Assembly: GCF_003865095.1 (NCBI RefSeq)
Contig: NZ_BHYK01000003.1
Coordinates: forward strand, 1-64,000
Length of the DNA stretch: 64,000 nucleotides
Reading direction: 5' to 3'
From: Clostridium tagluense
Lineage (GTDB): Bacteria > Bacillota > Clostridia > Clostridiales > Clostridiaceae
Shown here: positions 26,082 to 36,186 of the stretch, in pieces
Position numbering within the stretch: position 1 is the first letter of the stretch
Layout: each line of letters starts with the position of its first letter
Notes under the pieces: model-generated
What the model saw: the letters and a program-made list of their open reading frames with translations, nothing else
What the model was told of the DNA's origin: nothing
The model's database searches: none
Made by a program: the position numbers and the translations under genes

Positions 26082-26110
26082 TTTATAGATTTGCACTTTT
26101 AAAGTGTAAA
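26082..26110 (-). promoter_or_regulatory. Candidate promoter for divIB
   Basis: TTTACA, 17 bp, TATAAA on the minus strand, about 32 nt before the divIB start. The spacer holds a small CACTTT-AAAGTG-like inverted repeat. The rest of the 251-nt gap (26111-26272) shows no ORF. Confidence 0.4.
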
Positions 26111-26269
26111 CTTATAGACAGTAGATTACATCTGTGTTTAATTTATATTAATCAACTTTATAACTCACTCATCTATATATAATACCACTTAATTTAATTA
26201 TTTTCATCTCAATTTGAATGTATTTTATAGTATTTTTAAAAAATTAATATTTTATATTAGGAAGCAGTA

Positions 26270-26299
26270 TAAAAGGCATGCATTTGTGCATGCCTTACC
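26270..26299 (-). terminator. Terminator of ftsW
   Basis: AAGGCATGCA pairs with TGCATGCCTT around a 4-nt loop, followed by TTAT on the minus strand. It lies just after the ftsW stop and ends the mraZ-to-ftsW transcript. Confidence 0.8.
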
Positions 26300-26301
26300 T
26301 T

Positions 26302-27408
26302 TTAATTTTTGCTTGTACTTTGCCTTGACACATTTAAAAGTATTCCCATGGCAATCATATTGAAAAGAAGGGATGAACCACCATAACTTATAAAAGGCAG
26401 TGGCACACCCGTAACCGGCATTGACCCAGTAACCACTGCTATATTAATAATTGCTTGAATAGCTATAACAGATGTAATTCCAATAGCTAAAATGGTACCG
26501 TACATATCTTTAGCCGTAACTGCTATTTTAATACCACGCCATACAAGTATTACAAATAATAAAATTATAAAAGCGCATCCGATTAGACCTAATTCTTCAC
26601 CAATTATTGGAAAAATAAAATCCGTCCAGGGTTCCGGTATATACAAGCACTTTTGTCTTGATTGTCCAATCCCCGCACCGGTTACTCCACCTGATCCAAG
26701 TGCGAGCAGTGATTGAACTAGTTGGTATCCCTCACCTTGACTATCAGCAAAAGGATCTCTAAAATTCATAAGTCTTTTCAATCTATAATCTGCAGTAATT
26801 GCTAAAACACCAACTGCAGCTACTAAGGAGGAACCTATAGCAAAAATGTGTACAAATCTTGCCCCTACCGCAAATAAAATAATTACAGTAACAATCATTA
26901 TAACAGATGCAATACTTAAATTAGGCTCTAGCAAAATTATAGCTGCATAAAATCCCGAAACTAATAGGTATGGAACTATACCTTTAGTGAACTCTTTAAC
27001 TTTTTCGCCTTTCATGTCTAAGCTTTTAGCCATATATAATACTATAGCATATTTTGCAATTTCCGATGGTTGAAGACCTGCAAATCCTAATGGAATCCAT
27101 CTCCTAGCACCGTTAACGGGTGGACATGCAAGTACAACAATCAATAGTACTAATGTAATTATCATAATGATCCCAGTATATTTTTTTATAATATGATAAT
27201 CAGTTTTAACTGCTGTAACCATAAAAACAAAGCCAATAATCGCCCACATTAATTGCTTTTTCAGATAATATTCTGGATCATTTAATTTGAAAGCCGCTGA
27301 ATATGAGCTGGCACTATACACCATTACTACTCCTATAGCCACAAGAAGCATTATGGTAGCAAATAACACAAAATCTATTTGTCCCATTTTAACCTTGGAT
27401 TTTTTCAT
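26302..27408 (-). CDS. ftsW: FtsW/SpoVE SEDS peptidoglycan glycosyltransferase
   Basis: 368 residues with about ten membrane helices. SEDS proteins polymerise lipid II and pair with a class B PBP, here probably the product of 31690-33885. Signatures include RRWIPLGFAGLQPSEIAKYA, LEPNLS, WTDFIFPIIGEELGLIG and GVPLPFISYGGSS near the end. Division (FtsW) and spore cortex (SpoVE) versions cannot be separated from sequence alone; in clostridia this locus is often called spoVE. AAGGAGGATAT precedes the ATG. Confidence 0.94.
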   Translation of the reverse strand: MKKSKVKMGQIDFVLFATIMLLVAIGVVMVYSASSYSAAFKLNDPEYYLKKQLMWAIIGFVFMVTAVKTDYHIIKKYTGIIMIITLVLLIVVLACPPVNGARRWIPLGFAGLQPSEIAKYAIVLYMAKSLDMKGEKVKEFTKGIVPYLLVSGFYAAIILLEPNLSIASVIMIVTVIILFAVGARFVHIFAIGSSLVAAVGVLAITADYRLKRLMNFRDPFADSQGEGYQLVQSLLALGSGGVTGAGIGQSRQKCLYIPEPWTDFIFPIIGEELGLIGCAFIILLFVILVWRGIKIAVTAKDMYGTILAIGITSVIAIQAIINIAVVTGSMPVTGVPLPFISYGGSSLLFNMIAMGILLNVSRQSTSKN

Positions 27409-27424
27409 AATATATCCTCCTTAA

Positions 27425-27446
27425 ATCATCTCCTAGGAGCTGAAAT
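27425..27446. repeat. Dispersed palindromic repeat, copy 3
   Basis: ATCATC, core TCCTAGGA (perfect palindrome), then GCTGAAAT. It lies directly upstream of the ftsW ribosome site and adjoins the large structured element at 27448-27550. Confidence 0.5.
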
Positions 27447-27447
27447 T

Positions 27448-27550
27448 AACGACTTCAGAAGGATATTTATACTCCCACTGAAGTTTTATTTTTGTTGTAG
27501 TATGCGACCCCACTTATAGAAGTGGGAGACTTTCCTTCTGAAATGTCGTT
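27448..27550. other. Structured intergenic element between mraY and ftsW
   Basis: Three nested inverted pairs fold the whole 103 nt: AACGAC/GTCGTT, TCAGAAGG/CCTTCTGA and CTCCCACT/AGTGGGAG. The innermost pair competes with a local hairpin CCCACTT-ATAG-AAGTGGG (27509-27526). No ORF is present. It may be an IS200/IS605-type end or mini-element (such ends carry similar CCCACTT hairpins) or a structured RNA within the mraY-ftsW transcript. Confidence 0.55.
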
Positions 27551-27555
27551 AAACT

Positions 27556-28509
27556 CTAATAGGTAAAGGATAGAAATCCAACTATACATAAAATTACTGT
27601 TACAATGGAGAATACTGCAACAATTTTAGTTTCCTGCCATCCACTTAATTCAAAGTGATGATGAATTGGAGACATCTTAAACACTCTCTTACCTGTAGAT
27701 TTAAATACTAAAACTTGAATAATAACTGAGAGAGCTTCTAGAACATATACGCCACCTACAATAGCAACGAGTAGTGGCAATTTTAGTATCATGCCCACTG
27801 CAGCTACTGCACCACCAAGTGCCAGAGATCCCATATCTCCCATAAAAATTTGTGCTTTATAAGAATTGAATTTTAAAAATCCTAATAATGCACCTGCAAG
27901 GGCAGCGCAAAATATTGCAAGAGTAGAATGAAACATCATATTACTAACTAATGCAAAAAATGTCATAACTACTATTGTAACTGAAGTAGAAAGGCCATCT
28001 AATCCATCTGTTAAATTAACTGCATTTGTAGTTGCTGCAAAATAAAAAATAATAAACGGCACATAGCCATAACCCAAATCTACACTTTTATTTGAAAAAG
28101 GTATCATTATATCTGTTCCTATTTTAATTGAAGAGTAATATCCAACCACGCCTCCCACTATAAGTAAAAGTAGCATCTTTTGTCTTGATGTAAGTCCTTC
28201 ATTTTTTTTATGTTTTATTTTTAAAACATCATCAATAAGTCCAATTAATCCAAAAGCTATAAAACAATATAATGCAATCATAGCTTCATCGCTAGTATGT
28301 CTAACAATGATTAACATTGTAATTATTGTTGAAATCATAAATATAATACCACCCATAGTAGGTGTGCCTGCTTTTTTAAGATGACTTTTAGGTCCTTCTT
28401 CCCTTATATTTTGACCAAACTTAAGTTTATGTAACATTGGAATTAATAGTGGACCTTGTACTATTGATAGAAAAAATGCAATTAGAACTGCATAAATAAT
28501 TAAACTCAT
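27556..28509 (-). CDS. mraY: Phospho-N-acetylmuramoyl-pentapeptide transferase
   Basis: 317 residues with about ten membrane helices. MraY moves phospho-MurNAc-pentapeptide from UMP to undecaprenyl phosphate, giving lipid I. Conserved motifs are [56 protein letters not shown] and the histidine motif MSPIHHHFE. The start overlaps the murF stop (ATGA). murD, often next in Firmicutes, is not here. Confidence 0.97.
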   Translation of the reverse strand: MSLIIYAVLIAFFLSIVQGPLLIPMLHKLKFGQNIREEGPKSHLKKAGTPTMGGIIFMISTIITMLIIVRHTSDEAMIALYCFIAFGLIGLIDDVLKIKHKKNEGLTSRQKMLLLLIVGGVVGYYSSIKIGTDIMIPFSNKSVDLGYGYVPFIIFYFAATTNAVNLTDGLDGLSTSVTIVVMTFFALVSNMMFHSTLAIFCAALAGALLGFLKFNSYKAQIFMGDMGSLALGGAVAAVGMILKLPLLVAIVGGVYVLEALSVIIQVLVFKSTGKRVFKMSPIHHHFELSGWQETKIVAVFSIVTVILCIVGFLSFTY

Positions 28510-29957
28510 TTTCCAGTCACCTCTTTGGCATTTATATGCTCTAACGCATTAATATTCACAGGCGAATTAATATTCGCACGTGAATTAAGATTCACGAGTT
28601 CACGAGCTATACTCTCAAACTTCATATATCTTGAAGCTTTAACTAAAACAACATCATTTGGAGCGATAATTCCTTTTAGAAAAGAAATTACCTCATCATA
28701 AGTTTCAAAACACCTATATTTATTTATATCATTAAATCCTTGTTTATATGCCTCATTAAATTCGCCTAGGGTAATTAATAAATCAATATTTTTAACTTTT
28801 GCATACTCTCCAACTTGTTTATGTGCATCAAAGGCATTATCCCCAAGTTCTCTCATAGTACCTAGTATGGCAATTTTAGACTTTCCACTAACGTTACAAA
28901 GTACATCCATTGCAGCTAGCATTGAATCCGGACTAGCATTATAACAGTCGTTAATTATAGTGAATTTTTCACCCTTTGTTATATCTAGACGCATAGAGGT
29001 AGCTTCTAAATTTTTAAAGCCACTGGCAATTTCATCATAGCTCATGCAAAGCACCCTTCCGCAAGCTACTGCTAGCAAGGAATTTAGCACGTTATGTCTT
29101 CCAGGTACATTAACCTCAATTGTATCTTTTGCTAAAATCCCAGCCTCTTTTACTGCAAATGTTATTTTGTGCTCAAAAATATTCAAATCACAGGCTTTAA
29201 AATCTGCCCTAGAATCAATTCCGGTTTTTATAGTTTTATAGTTTGATGAATCTACGTCTTCTAATAAATCATTATCTGAATTTACAATTAAAACACTATC
29301 CTCTGTAAAAAAATCTGTTATCTCCATTTTAGCCTTTAAAATATTTTCTCTTGTTTTAAGATTTTCAAGATGAGACATTCCAATATTAGTAATAATACCA
29401 ATATTAGGTTTTGAAGTCTCACATAGGTTATGAATCTCTCCAAAATCACTCATGCCCATTTCTAGCACTGCAATATCATAACTTTTATCTAACTTAAATA
29501 TCATCATAGGTAATCCTATTTCGTTATTAAAATTGCCCAGGGTTTTAAAAACTTTGAATTTTTGGGACAGCACCGCTGCAACCAAATCCTTTGTAGATGT
29601 TTTGCCTGTAGAACCTGTAATTCCTACTACTTGTAAATTTAACTTACTCAAATAAAATTTTGCAAGATCTCTTAATGCTTTTTTTGTATCTCCTACTTTA
29701 ATTATGGTAGTTTTACCATTAATCTCAGCCTTTTCAAATTTCATTTCATCAATTATGCAAATTGAAGCTCCTTTTTTACTAGCCTCGCAGGTAAAATCAT
29801 TAGCATTAAAATTTTCACCTTTTAACGCTATAAAAATATCCTTGTCTTTTATGGCTCTTGTATCCATGCAAACATTGTTATATAAGGTACTTTCGCCTTT
29901 AACTAATATTTCCCCACGTGTTGCGCAAATTATCTCGTCTAGTGTAATATACTCCAT
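28506..29957 (-). CDS. murF: UDP-MurNAc-tripeptide--D-Ala-D-Ala ligase MurF
   Basis: 483 residues. MurF adds D-Ala-D-Ala to the cytoplasmic wall precursor. The order is N-terminal UDP-binding domain (1-110), ATP domain with [13 protein letters not shown] and [11 protein letters not shown], and a C-terminal Rossmann domain with [11 protein letters not shown]. It is longer than usual because the last 30 residues form an extra tail of four 6-residue repeats ([24 protein letters not shown]), encoded by an 18-bp minisatellite. It starts one base from the murE stop. Confidence 0.95.
   Translation of the reverse strand: MEYITLDEIICATRGEILVKGESTLYNNVCMDTRAIKDKDIFIALKGENFNANDFTCEASKKGASICIIDEMKFEKAEINGKTTIIKVGDTKKALRDLAKFYLSKLNLQVVGITGSTGKTSTKDLVAAVLSQKFKVFKTLGNFNNEIGLPMMIFKLDKSYDIAVLEMGMSDFGEIHNLCETSKPNIGIITNIGMSHLENLKTRENILKAKMEITDFFTEDSVLIVNSDNDLLEDVDSSNYKTIKTGIDSRADFKACDLNIFEHKITFAVKEAGILAKDTIEVNVPGRHNVLNSLLAVACGRVLCMSYDEIASGFKNLEATSMRLDITKGEKFTIINDCYNASPDSMLAAMDVLCNVSGKSKIAILGTMRELGDNAFDAHKQVGEYAKVKNIDLLITLGEFNEAYKQGFNDINKYRCFETYDEVISFLKGIIAPNDVVLVKASRYMKFESIARELVNLNSRANINSPVNINALEHINAKEVTGK
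28524..28595 (-). repeat. 18-bp coding minisatellite at the murF 3' end
   Basis: Four 18-bp units encode [18 protein letters not shown] and EHINAK, pattern x(N/H)(I/L)N(S/A)x. The units are multiples of three, so the reading frame survives changes in copy number. Confidence 0.75.
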
Positions 29958-31403
29958 CTAAAAACTCTCCTTTATTATATCTAAAACAATTTCTCTCTCA
30001 TCAAAATGTATAGTTTTATCTTTCAAAACCTGATAGTCCTCATGGCCCTTTCCTGCAATAACAATTACATCATCTTTCATTGCAATTTCAATTGCTCTTT
30101 TTATAGCCATAGTTCTATCTACTATAATTTCAAAATTATCTTTTTCAATGCCGGATGCTATATCATTAATTATTTGCACCGGGTCTTCAGTTCTTGGATT
30201 ATCAGAAGTTATTATTGAAATATCACAAAGCTGCGTCCCGATTTTTCCCATTATAGTTCTTTTGGTTTTATCTCTATCTCCACCGCAACCAAAAACACAT
30301 ATAAGTCTACCTTTTGTAAATTCTCTTACGGTTTTTAGTATGTTTTCTAATGCATCAGGTGTATGTGCATAATCTAAAATTATTTCAAATCCCAAGTTGT
30401 GTGTACTTTTAACAAGTTCACAACGCCCAAGCACTTGTACTTTTTTTAGCCCTAGTTTAATTGCAGATATATCTATTCCCTCATTTAAACAAACTCCAAT
30501 GCATCCAAGGGCATTATGTATATTATAATTCCCAGGTATATTTAATTGTATTTCAAAAGAGCTGTCTTTATAGTGCACAGTGAAACTGCTTCCCCTTGAG
30601 TTCATTTTTATATTACTAGCCCTAATATCTGCACTAGAATTTAATCCATAACTCAATTTACTACTTTTAATTAAATTATAAGCTTTGTCTCCATAAGAAT
30701 CATCAATATTAATTATAGAGTTTTTACTATATTTAAATAATGTTAGTTTCGCATTGAAATAGTTTTCAAAGGTTTTATGAAAATCTAAATGATCTTGCGT
30801 TAAATTTGTGAAAATGCTTTCACAAAACTCTATTCCATATACCCTATCTAAAGTCAAAGAATGAGAAGACACCTCCATAACACAATAATCCACACGTGAC
30901 TCCACCATTTTTTTGAAAAGCTCATGTAACTCTAGTGATTCTGGAGTAGTTCTCTCAGTATGAATTTTGTCGGCTCCAATAAAATTTGCTATAGTTCCAA
31001 TAAGTCCAACCTTATACCCTTGCTCCTCTAAAATAGCTTTAATCATAAATGCTGAAGTTGTTTTTCCATTAGTACCTGTGATTCCTATCATTTTCATCTT
31101 ACTACTAGGTTTCTCATAGTAATTCGATGCACTTAGGGCTAATGCCTTTCTACTATCTCCTACTTTAATTACACTGCAATTTGATTGCTTTTCTATATTC
31201 TTCTCACATACAATAGCAACCGCTCCATTGTTAATTGCATTTTGTATATATTCATGTCCATCAACTTTATACCCTTGTATACAGAAAAATAAATCTCCAC
31301 TTTTGATTTTTCTTGAATCATATTGAATTTTGTTTATATCTATATCCATATTCCCACTAATTAAATCCAAATTAATATTCTCCATAATTTTTTCAAGTTT
31401 CAT
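29958..31403 (-). CDS. murE: UDP-MurNAc-tripeptide synthetase MurE (meso-DAP adding)
   Basis: 481 residues. MurE adds the third residue of the stem peptide. ATP motif [10 protein letters not shown] lies at about 107-116, and [12 protein letters not shown] and [12 protein letters not shown] are typical. The substrate motif DNPR (SDNPRTEDP) marks the meso-diaminopimelate type, consistent with dapF at 9410-10240. The C-terminal [11 protein letters not shown] and GKGHEDYQ are present. A promoter and the spoVD terminator lie upstream, so murE-murF-mraY-ftsW can be transcribed separately from spoVD. Confidence 0.96.
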   Translation of the reverse strand: MKLEKIMENINLDLISGNMDIDINKIQYDSRKIKSGDLFFCIQGYKVDGHEYIQNAINNGAVAIVCEKNIEKQSNCSVIKVGDSRKALALSASNYYEKPSSKMKMIGITGTNGKTTSAFMIKAILEEQGYKVGLIGTIANFIGADKIHTERTTPESLELHELFKKMVESRVDYCVMEVSSHSLTLDRVYGIEFCESIFTNLTQDHLDFHKTFENYFNAKLTLFKYSKNSIINIDDSYGDKAYNLIKSSKLSYGLNSSADIRASNIKMNSRGSSFTVHYKDSSFEIQLNIPGNYNIHNALGCIGVCLNEGIDISAIKLGLKKVQVLGRCELVKSTHNLGFEIILDYAHTPDALENILKTVREFTKGRLICVFGCGGDRDKTKRTIMGKIGTQLCDISIITSDNPRTEDPVQIINDIASGIEKDNFEIIVDRTMAIKRAIEIAMKDDVIVIAGKGHEDYQVLKDKTIHFDEREIVLDIIKESF

Positions 31404-31528
31404 ATTACCACCACTCCCTTAAATATGTTGTTACACATATAGCATGCCTACAAAAAATACTTTTGTTATTATTACTAACCTTTTTTTGAAAATAGTATAC
31501 ATCTAAAGTATATTTCATAAAAAAAATT

Positions 31529-31558
31529 ACTATAACTCGCAACATGGCAATCAGTCAA
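31529..31558 (-). promoter_or_regulatory. Candidate sigma-A promoter for murE
   Basis: TTGACT, 18 bp, TATAGT on the minus strand; each hexamer matches 5 of 6 consensus bases. It lies between the spoVD terminator and the murE start, about 125 nt upstream of the gene. Confidence 0.55.
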
Positions 31559-31604
31559 TTTAGAAATTCTGAGTGCCACCTTTTTTTATCATCTTTATGT
31601 TACA

Positions 31605-31657
31605 CGAAAATAAATAACAAGTCAAAGTTCTCCATACTGACTTGTTATTTATTTTCT
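31605..31657. terminator. Strong terminator after spoVD/ftsI
   Basis: A near-perfect 18-19 bp stem (AAAATAAATAACAAGTC / GACTTGTTATTTATTTT) surrounds a 12-nt loop. A T-rich stretch follows on the minus strand. It divides the cell-wall cluster into two transcription units. Confidence 0.8.
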
Positions 31658-31689
31658 TGCTTTTTATATATATTATACAGCATACTTAG

Positions 31690-33885
31690 CTAGTCAGCCA
31701 TAAGATCTAAATGTACTGTAATGGTAGTTCCCTTTTTCACTTCAGAGCCCTCCATGCTTTGTTCTGATACTATTCCATCTCCAATAAATTCAACTTTCAG
31801 CCCAAGACTATTTAACATTTCACTAGCTTTTTCTGGGCTATTCCCTTTGATATTTGGAACTATTACTGTATTACTATACTGTAATTTTGTATCCGTGTGT
31901 AGAATGATTTCAGTTCCTTCTTTAACTGTATATCCAGGTTTTGGAGTCATATCTGTTATAACTTCTCCCTCTGCTCCTAATTTTAGCTTTAAACTATTTT
32001 CTTTTAATATTTTCTCGGCCTCTGCTTTTTTAAGACCTCTTACCTCAGGCACAATAATATCCCTAAGTAAACTTTTTGAAGTTTCCTCAATAGAAGCATC
32101 TGATTTTAATGATAAGTAATTAAATATATCATTAAAAGCTTGTTTCGCAACTACTGTTGCAATCTGACCACCATAATAGTTGGATGGATCCGGTTCATCA
32201 ATTGAAACCAACAGTGTTACTTGTGGATCACTGGCAGGTGCCATTCCAGCAAAGGAGGCAACATATTTCCCTGGTGCATAACCTACCCCTGTGGAATTTA
32301 TCTTTTGAGCAGTTCCTGTCTTACCAGCAATATGGTATCCTGCAATATATGCCTTCTTACCACCACCATTTTCTATAACCTGTTCTAGGTAACTGCGTAG
32401 TTGCTTTGCCACTGCCTCATCTATTATTTTTCTTTCATTAAAATTAGAATATGCTTGTATAATTTTTTTATTCTTTAAATCATCATAAGCTGCTATCTCT
32501 TTCATAACATGAGGAGTTATAAGTTTCCCCCCATTTGCAATAGCATTAAAGGCTGTTAAATACTGGACACAAGATAGTGTATTACCTTGACCAAAGGATG
32601 TTACTGCTACGTCAAGAGGGGTCATATCTTTAGTTTTTCTAATTATTCCTAGCGCTTCTCCATTTAAATCAATAGCAGTTTTTTTGCCAAATCCAAACAA
32701 GTAAATATACTTATTTAGTTTTTCTGGCCCCAGTCGTTTGCCTAGTTCCATAAACCCAACATTGCAAGAGTTTTTTAAAATATCTACAAAACTTTGAGAC
32801 CCATGTCCTGTGGTTTTCCAACACTTTACCACTTTACCGTTAACTACATTACTACCATTGCATACAAATCTATCAGTATCATTAACTACCTTCTCCTCCA
32901 TGGCCGCTGTAGCTGTAACTACTTTAAAAATAGATCCTGGCTCAAATGTATCACTTACTGCTCTATTTCTCCAAGCCTTTTGATTTTCATCAAAACTTTT
33001 AGTAAGATCCCAAGGGTCATTTGGATTATAGTCTGGTTTATTGACCATGCCTAATATTTCTCCATTTTTAGGATTCATTGCAATTATAGTAACAGCATTT
33101 GCCTTATTATCAACCATAGCCTGCGTCGCTGCTTTTTCACAAAAATATTGAATCATCTCATCAATAGTAAGAACTACATCTTTACCATTTACTGGTTTTG
33201 TATAATCTGATATTTTATAGGGCAAATTCTCACTTTTTTGATCAGTTTCAGAAAGATTTATCCCAGGTATGCCAGATAGATATTTATCGTAATACAGTTC
33301 AACACCTGTTAATCCATTACCATCAGAGTTAGTATGTCCTAGAACGTTTGCTAAGAAATTATTATTGGGATAGTATCTTTTTGTATCTCCAGTAATTACA
33401 ATTCCTCGGAGCTTCTTACTGGCCGAAAAATCAACAATTTTATCGGCTATATCCTTATCTATCCTTCTCTTCAAAATAGCTGATCCAACAGATTTCCCCT
33501 TTGAATTTTTCCGAGTTAAAGTAGATAAAACATCCTTAGATTCCATTCCAAGTATTTTAGCTAGTTCTGGTGCAATACCCTCCATAGTTAATTTGTTTTT
33601 CTTTGTAGTAGTTCTTAATGAATTAAGATCTAAGTCTACTCTAAAAACATTTGCACTTATAGCTAATTCATTTTCATTTCTGTCTAAAATTCGTCCTCGT
33701 TGTGGTGCAATACGAACGTCACTTGTCCACTGTAATATGGCTCTTTCTTTGTAATCCTTTCCCTTAACTATCATTACGTAGCTTAACCTACTAACTAATA
33801 GCAAAAACAAAAGAAAAAGTATGAAAAAGACAACCAACATTCTACGTTTAACTAATACCTTGTCCCTATACTCTCCTTTTGGCAA
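31690..33885 (-). CDS. spoVD: Class B penicillin-binding protein (SpoVD/FtsI) with two PASTA domains
   Basis: 731 residues. It is a septal or cortex transpeptidase: an N-terminal membrane helix (about 15-35), a PBP dimerisation domain, then the transpeptidase domain with EPGSIFK (active-site Ser), SCN and KTGTAQ. Two C-terminal PASTA domains (about 610-665 and 670-728) are present. In clostridia one gene of this type serves division, sporulation or both, and this cannot be settled here. The start is TTG with AAGGAGG 7 nt upstream. The leader holds two 17-bp direct repeats. Confidence 0.93.
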   Translation of the reverse strand: MPKGEYRDKVLVKRRMLVVFFILFLLFLLLVSRLSYVMIVKGKDYKERAILQWTSDVRIAPQRGRILDRNENELAISANVFRVDLDLNSLRTTTKKNKLTMEGIAPELAKILGMESKDVLSTLTRKNSKGKSVGSAILKRRIDKDIADKIVDFSASKKLRGIVITGDTKRYYPNNNFLANVLGHTNSDGNGLTGVELYYDKYLSGIPGINLSETDQKSENLPYKISDYTKPVNGKDVVLTIDEMIQYFCEKAATQAMVDNKANAVTIIAMNPKNGEILGMVNKPDYNPNDPWDLTKSFDENQKAWRNRAVSDTFEPGSIFKVVTATAAMEEKVVNDTDRFVCNGSNVVNGKVVKCWKTTGHGSQSFVDILKNSCNVGFMELGKRLGPEKLNKYIYLFGFGKKTAIDLNGEALGIIRKTKDMTPLDVAVTSFGQGNTLSCVQYLTAFNAIANGGKLITPHVMKEIAAYDDLKNKKIIQAYSNFNERKIIDEAVAKQLRSYLEQVIENGGGKKAYIAGYHIAGKTGTAQKINSTGVGYAPGKYVASFAGMAPASDPQVTLLVSIDEPDPSNYYGGQIATVVAKQAFNDIFNYLSLKSDASIEETSKSLLRDIIVPEVRGLKKAEAEKILKENSLKLKLGAEGEVITDMTPKPGYTVKEGTEIILHTDTKLQYSNTVIVPNIKGNSPEKASEMLNSLGLKVEFIGDGIVSEQSMEGSEVKKGTTITVHLDLMAD

Positions 33886-33898
33886 TGTGGTTCCTCCT

Positions 33899-33932
33899 TA
33901 CTAATATCTGCGAAATACTAATATCTGTGAAA
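33899..33932. repeat. Two 17-bp direct repeats upstream of spoVD/ftsI
   Basis: TACTAATATCTGCGAAA and TACTAATATCTGTGAAA stand head to tail with one mismatch. They end at the spoVD ribosome site and could be an operator or a copy-number slip. Confidence 0.7.
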
Positions 33933-33947
33933 ATAATAATTGCTGCC

Positions 33948-34457
33948 CTAAAATATGAAATTTTTTATTTTATTTACTATTTCGTTACTTACTTTAACTT
34001 CTGATTTTTTCTCTTCTACTAAATTGTTTTTGCTCAAATTGCAGTATTGTACATCGCTAATTCGTGGTTTCGCCATATGAAGTTTCTCTGTAGCTGTTTT
34101 CTCAATATAACTTATATTCCTAAACTTAATTAGTTGTAGCTTATAAGCATCGTTTTCTCTACTTAATGTTTCTATTTGAGATTTGGCTTTAGAGGTTGTA
34201 TCTTGATAATTATAAATCATACAATACCTAGCAATAATAACAACTCCGATAACAAAACCTAAAAGAATATTTGTAAGAATATTTTTTTTATTTTTTATAT
34301 CCTTTAGTCTTTTACTTTGGTTTGTCTGTTGCCTTGATTTTTCTAAATCCTCATACTTCTTTTTTCGTGTCTCCTCATATTTTCGTTTTCCAGTCTCATG
34401 GTCTGGTGATAATACAGTATTCCCATCCATTCTAAACTTGTTTTTTTCTACTATCAC
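33948..34457 (-). CDS. ftsL: FtsL-like septal membrane protein
   Basis: About 169 residues. It has a long basic cytoplasmic N-terminus (about 60 residues), one membrane helix, and an extracellular coiled coil (SKAKSQIETLSRENDAYKLQL) with the NISYIEKTATEKLHM segment typical of FtsL/DivIC proteins. The GTG at 34457 is preferred over the GTG at 34466, which lies within the ribosome site GGGGTGA. Position between rsmH and the class B PBP supports the call. FtsL helps assemble the FtsQLB-FtsWI complex. Confidence 0.85.
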   Translation of the reverse strand: MIVEKNKFRMDGNTVLSPDHETGKRKYEETRKKKYEDLEKSRQQTNQSKRLKDIKNKKNILTNILLGFVIGVVIIARYCMIYNYQDTTSKAKSQIETLSRENDAYKLQLIKFRNISYIEKTATEKLHMAKPRISDVQYCNLSKNNLVEEKKSEVKVSNEIVNKIKNFIF

Positions 34458-34484
34458 TTTATTCACCCCATCTCTAAATTAGAA

Positions 34485-35417
34485 CTAATTTTTTTGGGCC
34501 ACTCTTAATTTTGCACTTCTGCTTCTTTTGTTAATTTCTAATTCTTCCTCAGTTGCAACTATAGGTTTTCTACTTATAAGTTTTACAATTGGTGTTTTAC
34601 CACACACACACATAGGTAACTCTTTTGGGCACTTACAAGGGTCATGTAAGTCTTTAAATTCATTTTTAATAATTCTATCTTCAAGTGATTGGAATGTAAT
34701 AATTGCCATTCTTCCACCGTGATTTAGCCTCTGTACTCCATCTTGCACTGCCTTACTTAATATTTTTAGTTCCCCATTAACTTCAATTCTTATGCCCTGA
34801 AATGTTCTCTTAGCCGGATGTCCACCTTCTCTCTTATACTTGGCTGGAATAGCTGCATCTATAACATTCACTAGTTCCAAAGTAGTCTCAATAGGTTTTT
34901 CGACTCTTCTATCTATTATAAAATTAGCTATTCTTTTTGAAAATTTCTCTTCTCCATAATTTCTTAAAACCTCTCCTATTTCTTCCTCGCTATAATTATT
35001 CACCACATCATAGGCAGATATTCCTTTGCTTCTATCCATTCTCATATCAAGCCTCGCATCTTTCATGTAGCTAAATCCACGTTCTGCACTATCTAATTGA
35101 AAAGAAGACACCCCTAAATCCATGAGAATACCATCCACTTTTTCTATTTCCAGTTTTTGAAGTATTTCTTCAATATTGTAAAAATTATTATGCACATATG
35201 TAACATTATTATATTCTTTAAGGTTTTCCGCAGCGGCCCTTAACGCATCCTCATCTTGATCAATTCCAATTAATCTTCCCTGGGGCGATAATCTCTTTAA
35301 AATTTCTATGGAATGCCCCCCGCCACCTAATGTACAATCAACATAAATTCCATCCTCTTTAATATCTAGTGCATCGAGGCACTCATTTAATAAAACTGGC
35401 AAATGCTTAAATTCCAT
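34485..35417 (-). CDS. rsmH: 16S rRNA m4C1402 methyltransferase RsmH
   Basis: 310 residues. Signatures are [22 protein letters not shown] (SAM-binding), [28 protein letters not shown] and the [12 protein letters not shown] and TFQSLEDRI motifs. It methylates N4 of C1402 in the ribosomal decoding centre and is the constant partner of mraZ. AAGGAGAT precedes the ATG. Confidence 0.97.
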   Translation of the reverse strand: MEFKHLPVLLNECLDALDIKEDGIYVDCTLGGGGHSIEILKRLSPQGRLIGIDQDEDALRAAAENLKEYNNVTYVHNNFYNIEEILQKLEIEKVDGILMDLGVSSFQLDSAERGFSYMKDARLDMRMDRSKGISAYDVVNNYSEEEIGEVLRNYGEEKFSKRIANFIIDRRVEKPIETTLELVNVIDAAIPAKYKREGGHPAKRTFQGIRIEVNGELKILSKAVQDGVQRLNHGGRMAIITFQSLEDRIIKNEFKDLHDPCKCPKELPMCVCGKTPIVKLISRKPIVATEEELEINKRSRSAKLRVAQKN

Positions 35418-35448
35418 AATTTATCTCCTTTTTTATACCTATTTTAAT

Positions 35449-35877
35449 TTATATTCCGAGTTCCATCATTTTTTCTGCTATCTCATCAAAATTCATATCT
35501 GAGTCATTATATTCATCCCACTTATTTTTAGCCCATATTTCTATTCTAGTTGATACTCCTATGCTTACTATTTCCTTTTGCAAGCCAGCGTATTCACATA
35601 AATTTTGTGGTATTAAAGCTCTTCCTTGCTTATCTATTGTTATTTCATTAGCACCCGAGAAAAAAAATCTCACAAAAGCTCTTGCATCCTTGCTAGTTAA
35701 TGGGAGTTTCTTTAATTTTTCTTCCATTATCGTCCATTCTGGCAATGTATAAATGTATAAACAACCATCTAGACCCTTGGTTAAAATGAATTCATTTCCT
35801 AATCCCTCTCTAAATTTAGTGGGAATAATTATTCTGTTTTTAGCATCAATGGCATGTTGATATTCACCAATAAACAT
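35449..35877 (-). CDS. mraZ: Transcriptional regulator MraZ
   Basis: 142 residues, two SpoVT/AbrB-type domains: [22 protein letters not shown] and the second half [21 protein letters not shown]. MraZ is a ring-shaped DNA-binding repressor of its own dcw operon. The upstream region carries four GTGG-type direct repeats at about 10-bp spacing, matching the expected operator. GGGGGAA precedes the ATG. It is the first gene of the cluster. Confidence 0.96.
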   Translation of the reverse strand: MFIGEYQHAIDAKNRIIIPTKFREGLGNEFILTKGLDGCLYIYTLPEWTIMEEKLKKLPLTSKDARAFVRFFFSGANEITIDKQGRALIPQNLCEYAGLQKEIVSIGVSTRIEIWAKNKWDEYNDSDMNFDEIAEKMMELGI

Positions 35878-35899
35878 TTTATTCCCCCAGCTTATAAAT

Positions 35900-35942
35900 T
35901 TAATCCACTTTAACCCACTTTAATCCATTCTAAACCACTTTT
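35900..35942 (-). promoter_or_regulatory. MraZ box: four direct repeats before mraZ
   Basis: On the minus strand four half-sites AGTGG-TTTAGA, ATGG-ATTAA, AGTGG-GTTAA and AGTGG-ATTAA follow each other every 10-11 bp. Known MraZ operators are short T/GTGG-type direct repeats with 10-bp period. They lie between the mraZ ribosome site and the upstream TATAGAAT-like region. Confidence 0.75.
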
Positions 35943-36186
35943 TATTATTATTCTATAGAAAAGCGAAAATTCCTTCTTATTTTAAAGAGTTATTATCAAT
36001 TTTTAATATTAATTAAAGTTATTTGTTATTTTAATAGGATATATTTACTAAAAATACAATATTAATCTCCTATAGGTTTTAGTTGAAAACCTACACCTGG
36101 ATTTACTTTCTTGATATGCAAACAAATCTAGAGTATAATTAACAAGGTGTTAATAATTTAAAAGTAAGAAAGGAATGTACATATAT
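35943..36186. other. Divergent intergenic region between mraZ and ychF
   Basis: It is AT-rich with no ORF. It holds the ychF promoter (36111-36139), a CCTATAGG palindrome near 36068-36076, and the unmarked mraZ promoter. I see no further structure. Confidence 0.4.
36111..36139 (+). promoter_or_regulatory. Sigma-A promoter for ychF
   Basis: TTGATA, 17 bp, TATAAT: a near-consensus promoter 48 nt before the ychF start. Confidence 0.7.

Noticed and set aside
26302-28509. Missing murD and murG around mraY and ftsW
   Set aside because: These genes are commonly placed elsewhere in clostridia. Nothing in the sequence suggests decayed copies.
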